Shown piece after piece: positions 6,401-10,757 of a DNA stretch of 10,757 nt. The translations under genes and the position numbers were made by a program. The first letter of the stretch is position 1, and each line of letters begins with the position of its first letter. The notes under the pieces are model-generated. The model was not told the DNA's origin and did not search any database. It worked only from the letters and a program-made list of their open reading frames with translations. The stretch is from Temnopleurus reevesii (lineage: Eukaryota > Echinodermata > Echinoidea > Temnopleuroida > Temnopleuridae): assembly GCA_036244855.1 (NCBI GenBank), contig BQKZ01014104.1:1-10757 (forward strand), in the 5' to 3' direction.

Positions 6401-8821
6401 TCTTTTCTCCCCGTTTTTTTCTTCCAAAGGATTAGGTCAAATTCTTATCTTTCTACCGACCAACACTTGCCCCATCCACTACTTCCCGGATCGGGTTATG
6501 ATAGCAACCGGTATCATGGTTTCTGGAGGGAGTGCCGGTGTTATGTTGATGCCATGGCTCTTTGAGGCTCTTCTCGGCCACTACGGGTGGCGGGGTTCTT
6601 TGCTGATTCTTGGCGGGCTGAACGCTCATGTCATGTTGACAGGCGCCCTCATGGAGCCAGTCCGTAAGAAGGAATCCGCAGAGACATCAAAGGATCATAA
6701 AGAACATTCGACTGCAGTTCCCGAGGAAGGGGTACACGCCAAAACTTCGTGGTCAAGACGAGATGAGTTATCAGGAAAGGGAAACGAATGTTCTTTCGGT
6801 AACTTTGGAAAGGTCAAACTAGATAAAAGCGCACCTGATCATGCTGATATTGAAATCAGTGGACACAAGAAGAAAATCCTTAATGAAAAGATGCAAAGAT
6901 GTAGGGAGTCTTCAAAGGCACTTGACAAGGACTACATACCTTCACAAATAGAACATGAGGAAGGAATCAACACCGGAACATCATCCTCATCAATATCAGA
7001 CGCGTGGTCTGAACACCGCAGCGTTGGCAAAATAGACGTAGATGGCACCTTACCTGTCGAAGGGACCAATCATGAACTTGAAAAGAACATCTTCAACAAA
7101 ATGGCCAAAAGAGACGTAAATGATTGCAAACAATTTGAAACTTATTGGAGTTCCTCCGACTTTGCAAACATCAGTATCAATAAGAATAGAAAGATTATTA
7201 CACAAAGGTTGATGAAATGCTTGAAAACTCCTTCGAGACTGCTAGGACTAGTCTTTATCAAGAATCACCCGCTCCTGATCCTTGTATCTCTCATATCATT
7301 TCTTGTTGGTCTTTCTTACAACGGATGGATACTGTACATTGTACCTAACGCACTAGCAAAGGGTCTCTCTACCCACCAGGCCGTCCAGATCTCAATAACT
7401 GGAGGGTTCTTCAATTTCCTGGGTCGCATCGGGATGGGCTTCGTGTGGTCTCGGCGCTGCATCAGATTTGACGTCGGTTATTCACTCATTTTTCTGCTCT
7501 TAGCAGCGGCATTTTGGATCAACTTTGTTGCCGACACATTCGAGTTTTTGTTGATTCTTTCCGCCTGTTACGGTCTGCTGAATGGAGCGGTGGTGCCTTC
7601 ACAGTACCAATTGGTGTTGAACACGGCCGGTGAGAAGCACTATGGCATTGGCATGTCGGTGTCCGCCTTCGGACGCGGGCTCAGCGGGCCTGTAGCTGGA
7701 GCATTGTTTGGCAAGTTCAAAATTATTATTTGTTTTACATTTGAAACTATAATACTTGGAAAATACAGATGAGTTTATGATGATTTGGGGGTGATTTGTA
7801 GATGAGAAGCGAATTCATTCGTTGGTCGTTGCAAGTTAGCCATTTTTATTTGGGCACTAAATTATACCGAGATATTTCGCATTCTCTCGATCATGGAGAA
7901 TGCAAAATTATGATACTAACTGGATAGGTTTAAGAGAATGAACTAAGCTAAGGCTCCAGTCACATAGAAGCTTAGAAGCAACACGATCGAACACGACTCC
8001 TTGTTCAGATCACAGTTAGCTGCCTCAGAACAAAAGGTCGTGTTGAATCGTGTTCAGTCGGGACTTCTATGTGGCTGGGGCATTTCCAGTCATTACATAG
8101 AAGCCCAGAAGCAATACGACCGAACACGATTCTTTGTTCAGATCACAGTTAGCTGCCTCAGAACAAAAGGTCGTGTTGAATCGTGTTCAGTCGGGACTTC
8201 TATGTGGCTGGGGCATTTCCAGTCATTACATAGAAGCCCAGAAGCAATACGACCGAACACGATTCTTTGTTCAGATCACAGTTAGCTGCCTCAGAACAAA
8301 GAGTCGTGTTGACTCGTGTTCAGTAGAGGCTTCTATGTGACTGGGGAATTAAGCATGGAAAGCACTGTAAAATGGGGTGAACGGGGACTCCGGGTGAGTA
8401 GGGACAAAACTTAGACCATTGGAATAAAAGTAAAAATGGAAAAAATGTTTCTGATAAAGTCAAATCCAAATATATCATCAAATTGCTGCTAATTTTTTTT
8501 TATTATTATTTTTTTAATTTACATATTTTAGCATAACGCGACCGGGAATCGAATCCAGGACCTCCCAACCAAAATTAGAGGCATTTAAAATATTTTTTTG
8601 TTTTCCACATGTGGAATTGCCTATCAATAGACTGCAGTTCTTTTTTCTACATCAGTCTCCCATGCAATCCACCATATTTTACGATATTTTTTATCATTTC
8701 AGGTGGACTGCACGATCTCACAGAGTCATATAATATTTCGTTTGGAGTCATCTCAGGTTTGAATATCCTCGCTGCTTTCGTGAACATTGCTCCATCATCC
8801 TGGCAACGATTCCGACGATGA
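3487..8821 (+). CDS. SLC16/monocarboxylate-transporter-like MFS protein, 5 coding exons
   Basis: Spliced model: 3487-3490, 4567-4761, 5515-5721, 6430-7710 and 8703-8821, giving 601 codons plus TGA. Family signs: TM1 region (residues 14-36) followed by a short loop and TM2. The SLC16 TM5 signature is present in degenerate form (Y153, F154, R157, A161, G163, G168-G172). It is followed by HYGWRG (186-191) and LILGG (194-198). A hydrophilic loop spans about 213-408, then six more helices with the TM8 block around R468. In human MCT1 the TM8 Asp/Arg pair is needed for proton-coupled transport; here the Arg is kept (R468) but the Asp position is Asn (N464). The TM1 motif DGGWGW is reduced to KGKKRW. 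SLC16 proteins are plasma-membrane carriers of monocarboxylates and related solutes. The substrate here cannot be named, and it is best treated as an orphan MCT. Exon joins were chosen by phase match and by ungapped alignment to the family. Confidence 0.8.
3491..4124. other. Intron 1, left part
   Basis: Intronic, with a donor at 3491. It holds the 246-bp fold-back element at 3774-4019, annotated separately. The 72-codon frame at 3513-3731 is AT-driven and hydrophobic by composition, and is not considered coding. Confidence 0.55.
3774..4019. repeat. Second fold-back element, 246 bp (MITE-like), in intron 1
   Basis: The termini are inverted repeats: GGTCGACGCAC (3774-3784) pairs with the complement of GTGAGTCGGCC (4009-4019). 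The inner CACACCTTTGCGTTT then pairs with AAACGCAAAGGTGTG. Weaker complementarity continues inward, meeting near 3890-3920 around GCTCTTCGAGGGC. The family differs from that of copies A-D. There is no coding capacity. No clear target-site duplication was found. Confidence 0.65.
4125..4327 (+). pseudogene. Exon 2a: tandem duplicate of the TM1 exon, frameshifted at its 5' end
   Basis: Homologous to exon 2b (4567-4761), with matching acceptor (TCAG/GT at 4124/4125) and donor (TTAG/GTAA at 4327/4328). It is 203 nt against 195: six extra bases near the start, then two single-base insertions around 4159-4166. From the homologous acceptor the frame therefore shifts and stops within the exon. From the conserved Trp codon (4168) onward, 53 codons align with exon 2b with 14 base differences: 9 synonymous and 5 replacing, mostly conservatively (V/I, F/L, V/A, G/D, I/V). 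An AG at 4161-4162, inside the TGAG that carries the in-frame stop, would open a 165-nt exon in phase 1 that removes the stop and restores the frame. Its pyrimidine tract is poor. It could be a decayed exon, a mutually exclusive exon using a shifted acceptor, or an allele or assembly error. Confidence 0.7.
4328..4566. other. Spacer between duplicated exons 2a and 2b
   Basis: The first 45 or so bases resemble the start of the intron after exon 2b (4762-4806), so the duplication included intron flank. The short open frames crossing it on both strands are shadows. The acceptor for exon 2b is ATCAG at 4562-4566. Confidence 0.6.
4567..4761 (+). CDS. Exon 2b: N-terminal tail, TM1 and first half of TM2
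   Basis: 195 nt, phase 1 at both ends. It encodes residues 2-66 plus the first base of codon 67. It begins with a short basic tail, then W14 and the TM1 segment (15-36), in which R32 occupies the place of the functional Lys38 of MCT1. An acidic loop (D40, E43, E44, D46) and the glycine-rich start of TM2 (53-66) follow. The donor is GTAATT. The exon is symmetric, so duplication or skipping would keep the frame, but it removes TM1. Confidence 0.8.
   Translation, partial: VRLATSPKARSAGSSFLVFSLSHSLKMESSGHSLSSSTTLPKSLMSAGPTLVLYSEQFSGLPSG
4762..5514. other. Intron 2
   Basis: 753 nt between donor GTAATT and acceptor ATACAG (5509-5514). A 111-codon open frame (5154-5489) has no family resemblance and is Cys/His/Ser-rich noise. 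A GC-rich patch at 5340-5370 has an A-box-like TGGCTATATGG, but no B box follows, so no tRNA or SINE is called. Confidence 0.6.
5515..5721 (+). CDS. Exon 3: rest of TM2, loop and TM3
   Basis: 207 nt, phase 1 at both ends, residues 68-135 plus split codons. Alignment to MCT1 is ungapped from F90 onward (F90-R102 match the segment from the TM2 Pro to the TM2-3 loop Arg). The 22 residues before it (I68-T89) have no counterpart in the family and would sit inside TM2. They result from using the AG at 5513-5514. The position where family length predicts the acceptor (5579-5580) reads AA. TM3 is about 104-122. The donor is ATG/GTGGGT at 5722, giving a join to exon 4 that aligns ungapped with MCT1 (LYGLG). 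Confidence 0.7.
5722..6429. other. Intron 3
   Basis: 708 nt, donor GTGGGT and acceptor TTCCAAAG behind a T/C-rich tract (6373-6425). A short tandem similarity occurs at about 5884-5920 (ACAAT, one base, TTGAACCTTA, twice). No gene or structured RNA seen. The open frame that extends exon 4 upstream to 6312 is intronic read-through, not the true start. Confidence 0.65.
6430..7710 (+). CDS. Exon 4: TM4-TM6, central loop, TM7-TM10
   Basis: A single uninterrupted exon of 1281 nt (427 codons), phase 1 at both ends. It encodes TM4 (about 137-150), the TM5 signature around Y153-G172, and HYGWRG at 186-191 before TM6 (192-210). The highly charged Lys/Glu/Ser loop at about 213-408 includes a Ser run (around 7000 nt). 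TM7 starts near N414. TM8 carries N464 and R468. TM9-TM10 follow, with an LLNGAVVPSQYQLVL stretch ahead of the GP motif. The length, open frame and domain order are the strongest evidence for the gene. Reading past the donor adds 20 residues and a TGA (7770-7772), so intron retention would truncate the protein before the last helices. Confidence 0.9.
7953..8346 (+). repeat. Array of three palindromic fold-back repeats (copies C1-C3)
   Basis: Three units of the copy A/B family, head to tail: about 7953-8081, 8082-8214 and 8215-8346. Each has 50-55-bp complementary arms ending CATAGAAG / CTTCTATG and a centre CACAGTTAGCTGCC. They form a subfamily distinct from A, B and D. The zone 8001-8300 is perfectly periodic at 133 bp. 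Repetitive open frames across it (8001-8285 and 8134-8340) are by-products of the repeat. They shift frame each unit because 133 is not a multiple of three. Confidence 0.85.
8001..8300 (+). repeat. Perfect 133-bp tandem repeat, about 2.3 units
   Basis: Bases 8001-8167 are identical to 8134-8300 by direct comparison. Mismatches appear immediately outside: 8000 C against 8133 T, and 8168 A against 8301 G. The repeat boundaries fall near the loops of the hairpins rather than at their ends. A single duplication spanning two neighbouring hairpins, out of register, therefore made the middle copy. Confidence 0.85.
8347..8490. other. Intron 4 spacer
   Basis: Non-coding, moderately purine-rich. No motif recognised. 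Confidence 0.5.
8491..8575 (-). mobile_element. tRNA-type SINE fragment, minus strand
   Basis: On the minus strand GATTCGATTCC (complement of 8545-8555) matches the tRNA B-box consensus at 10 of 11 positions. It is followed by a short unique stretch and an A-rich, AAT-containing tail (8493-8520). No A box is found at the expected distance 5' of it, so the copy is 5'-truncated or strongly degenerate. Confidence 0.4.
8703..8821 (+). CDS. Exon 5: last helices and C-terminus, with stop
   Basis: 119 nt, entered in phase 1. It encodes GLHDLTESYNISFGV and then a hydrophobic helix, ending SSWQRFRR and TGA (8819-8821). HD followed by SY matches the ND/YD...Y pattern at the TM11-12 junction of SLC16 proteins. 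The C-terminal tail is only a few basic residues, much shorter than in MCT1. Confidence 0.8.
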
Positions 8822-9171
8822 GATGGCGATGGGTTGAACGATCGAGACGACGACGTCGTATAGGGTCATCAACTCGTCCGTGGTGTCCTGCACGAAATGA
8901 CGATATCGAAAATATTTAGGACTTCTTTAGGAATCACGGGTGATTGGCATGTTCGAAGTAAAATACGCCAGAACGTCAGAAAATATTCTCCTTATTTCGT
9001 ACACAGGTATATTTAGGCAGGTAAAATAACTTGTAAATACATCAGCTCGTTTCACATCACTTTCTGCATCCTTTGCGAATCTATACCTTTAAAANAACAA
9101 TACAACCCGACTGTAACAGAAGAAATGCAGTCGATCGTGATAAGCTTTTCTTCTTCTTTCCTTTTTTCTAT
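8822..9171 (+). other. 3' UTR and 3' flank of the SLC16-like gene
   Basis: No AATAAA or ATTAAA is seen in this stretch, so the polyadenylation site is unclear. The ambiguous base lies at 9095. No open frame of note. Confidence 0.45.
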
Positions 9172-9740
9172 TGAGTCCACCTCCAGGTTCAACAGAGCTT
9201 TACAATAGTCCTAGCCATCGATTACTGGATTAATTTACATATGTTTGGAAAACCGATTCATTGTGTGTGTAGGATGGTATTTTAGACATCTAGTGTATTC
9301 TTTGTTTTCTTTCTATTCATCCCCGGTCTTCTATTTTAGTTCAGCTGTGTTTACATTCTTTAGTTCTATTCAGTTGGAGTTTGGTATTTAGTTCATGCGT
9401 TGCCCTATTCATCTCTCGTTACATTTGCATACATTCTCTCTTCACTTTCAATGTCATCTTCATCTCTATTCATTCTCAAGTCAGACATAATTCCTTTCTA
9501 TTCATCGTCATGTCTGACTGCTCTTCTATGTCATCAACATTACATTATCATTTCTATTCTCATTCTTCTATCGCATAACTTTCCTTTGTTCAGCATTCTT
9601 CTTCTTGATTACTTTGGGCAATTAAGTTAGATTGTTCTGATTGGTTGTATTCTTACTCTTAGTTCTTGTTGATTGGTTTGTATCTATAATTTGTTATGTC
9701 TCCGTAGCTACAAGTATGAGTTGAGGCTGTTAGCCAACTG

Positions 9741-9749
9741 TATAAATAG
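9741..9749 (+). promoter_or_regulatory. TATA box with upstream inverted CCAAT boxes
   Basis: TATAAATAG, preceded 70-100 bp upstream by two GATTGG motifs. It is a core-promoter-like arrangement that would start transcription near 9770. It may be the U3 end of the candidate LTR, or the promoter of a gene lying beyond the window. Confidence 0.4.
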
Positions 9750-9763
9750 TGGTTGTATCTGAT

Positions 9764-9769
9764 AATAAA
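9764..9769 (+). terminator. Possible polyadenylation signal AATAAA
   Basis: The only AATAAA I found downstream of the stop codon, about 940 nt after it, followed by GT-rich sequence near 9813-9832. It could end the SLC16-like transcript or serve the candidate LTR. Confidence 0.3.
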
Positions 9770-9843
9770 TACAATTCACCTCGCCATGTCTACACGCTAC
9801 GCTTGAAGTTTCCGTTTGTTATGTTCCTGTGATTCTCATCTAT

Positions 9844-10156
9844 AAAAGTTATATTACACATCTTACATGTGTACATTACAGTGCACATGAATATATCATG
9901 TTCATATAGAGTTCATTATGAGTTCACTTCCAATAAGATGTCTGAAATTCCTTTTGCCAATTGCGGTATTTGGAGTTGGCTTTCCAGTAGATTTCTGCGC
10001 AGACCAATTTTAGACTTCATCTAGAAGAGTTTGATTTGAGACTGATTTCATGAATTACTTGTTTGTCAGTAAACTCACCAAGAAGCAGTCTTCATTATTT
10101 ATCTTCTGAAAAAAGCACCCTGGTTCATGTTCAGGGCAGATTTGTAGAACGTCTTA
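9844..10156. other. Non-coding flank
   Basis: No gene, RNA or repeat recognised. A CATG/TGTACA-rich patch lies at 9860-9900. Confidence 0.45.
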
Positions 10157-10279
10157 GGCCCTGGTCACATAGGGCCCTGGAAGCAACACGATTCAACACG
10201 ACTCTTTGTTCGGAGGCAGTTAACTGTGAATAAAGTCGTGTCGAATCGTGTTGCTTCCGGGTCGCTATGTGACCGGGGC
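10157..10279 (-). repeat. Palindromic fold-back repeat, copy D, inverted orientation
   Basis: The arms match copies A and B (GGAAGCAACACGATTCAACA type). The asymmetric loop reads GAGGCAGTTAACTGTGAAT, the reverse complement of the loop in A and B, so this copy lies in the opposite orientation. About 123 bp. No convincing target-site duplication. Confidence 0.8.
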
Positions 10280-10757
10280 ATTGGGGTAGATTCTGAGGTC
10301 TTGGCTGATGTCACAGTCATGTGATGCCGATTTGAGGAGCGAGTTGAATTTCAGCGGATGAGATGCGCCTTGTAGCTTTTAACCGAGTGGTTTTCGAGCT
10401 CCAGATAAGTTTGCGGGAAAACAGAGCAAATTTTATTTTGTGACATATGGAGAACAATATGGATATTTAACGCACATACAAGTATGTGAGTGTAAATGAA
10501 GGACGGTACGTTCTTCGTGTATAGTATTTTTGGATAAATATTTAATATTATGACGTCAGAATGGGGGTAAATGTTAGAATTAGAGTAGAAAGGATTATTG
10601 TGATTAGTAATATCCATTGGGTGAAGGAAAGGTTGAAGGGGAGGGGGTTACATAATTATAGAATGGTTTCATTTGTTGATTATAGACGCAAAACACTAAT
10701 ATCGTGTTGGTATACAAGATAGATTGGTAAGTACATGTAATACAAAATATTATCAAC
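10280..10757. other. Non-coding right flank
   Basis: No exon recognised. A CRE palindrome TGACGTCA occurs at 10551-10558 without other promoter signs. The 88-codon minus-strand frame at 10351-10617 is Asn/Ile/His-rich and has no recognisable content. Confidence 0.5.

Larger units (their letters stand above)
7711..8702. other. Intron 4, apparent GC-AG intron
   Basis: Exon 4 ends ATTGTTTG, followed by GCAAGT (7711-7716), the strong consensus of GC-type donors. The acceptor is ATTTCAG at 8696-8702. Phase 1 on both sides gives LFG-GLHDLTESYN, the expected passage into the last helices. The only nearby GT (7705) is out of phase and a poor match. The intron holds the triple fold-back array and a SINE fragment, annotated separately. 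Confidence 0.65.
9172..9838 (+). mobile_element. Candidate solo LTR (667 bp)
   Basis: It begins TGAG and ends CTCA (4-bp terminal inverted repeat within TG...CA). It is flanked on both sides by TCTAT (9167-9171 and 9839-9843), a 5-bp target-site duplication as LTR elements make. Inside, in LTR-like order, are two inverted CCAAT boxes (ATTGG, about 9641 and 9673), TATAAATAG (9741-9749) and AATAAA (9764-9769). No primer-binding site or retroviral gene lies beside it, so only a solo LTR is possible. The ends were chosen by scanning many TG/CA candidates, so a chance match is a real alternative. The block could also be an ordinary promoter. Open frames at 9381-9630 are T/C-rich noise. Confidence 0.35.

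Noticed and set aside
6312..6429. Upstream extension of the long exon 4 frame to an ATG at 6312
   Set aside because: It crosses a pyrimidine tract and an acceptor AG at 6428-6429. Residues before it do not fit SLC16 and would omit TM1-TM3.
8001..8340. Two overlapping open frames with repeated peptide blocks
   Set aside because: They are created by the 133-bp tandem hairpin repeat. The same peptide appears in successive frames, and the region is intronic.
7953..8346. CRISPR-like spacing of repeats
   Set aside because: Units are 133 bp, palindromic throughout and contiguous with no unique spacers. The context is a eukaryotic intron.
9112..9858. Alternative LTR limits TGTAA...TTACA
   Set aside because: The ends are inverted repeats, but the flanking 5-mers (CCGAC and CATCT) do not match, unlike the 9172-9838 choice.

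Overview
This is a eukaryotic, AT-rich genomic window. It has spliced genes with phase-1 introns, LINE and SINE debris, and several fold-back repeats. The style suggests an invertebrate deuterostome such as an echinoderm, where SLC16-like transporters and short interspersed repeats are abundant. That placement is inference, since no gene here is diagnostic. One ambiguous base (N) lies at 9095.

The only gene I can support is a plus-strand SLC16/monocarboxylate-transporter-like (MFS) gene. My model has five coding exons: 3487-3490, 4567-4761, 5515-5721, 6430-7710 and 8703-8821. They total 1806 nt and encode 601 residues. Every intron falls in phase 1, and joining the exons gives one open frame with two six-helix halves separated by a charged loop of about 200 residues. 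A second possible first exon (1855-1891), also phase 1, sits just downstream of a CpG-rich stretch holding CRE, octamer, E-box and CCAAT motifs.

The gene has four oddities. (1) The exon encoding TM1 is duplicated in tandem: copy 2a (4125-4327) is frameshifted at its homologous 5' end but otherwise diverges mostly at synonymous sites. (2) Exon 3 appears to start 66 nt upstream of the place where family alignment puts it, and the expected acceptor position reads AA instead of AG. (3) The last intron appears to be GC-AG. (4) That same intron carries three tandem palindromic elements, with a perfect 133-bp tandem repeat inside them.

Layout: 1-1640 is AT-rich flank with a LINE/SINE 3' end and fold-back repeat copy A. 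1641-1891 is the candidate promoter and alternative first exon. 1892-3486 is non-coding, with fold-back copy B and an old direct duplication. 3487-8821 is the transporter gene, with a 246-bp fold-back element in intron 1, the hairpin array and a SINE fragment in intron 4. 8822-10757 is the 3' flank, with a candidate solo LTR or promoter/poly(A) cluster near 9172-9838 and an inverted fold-back copy D.
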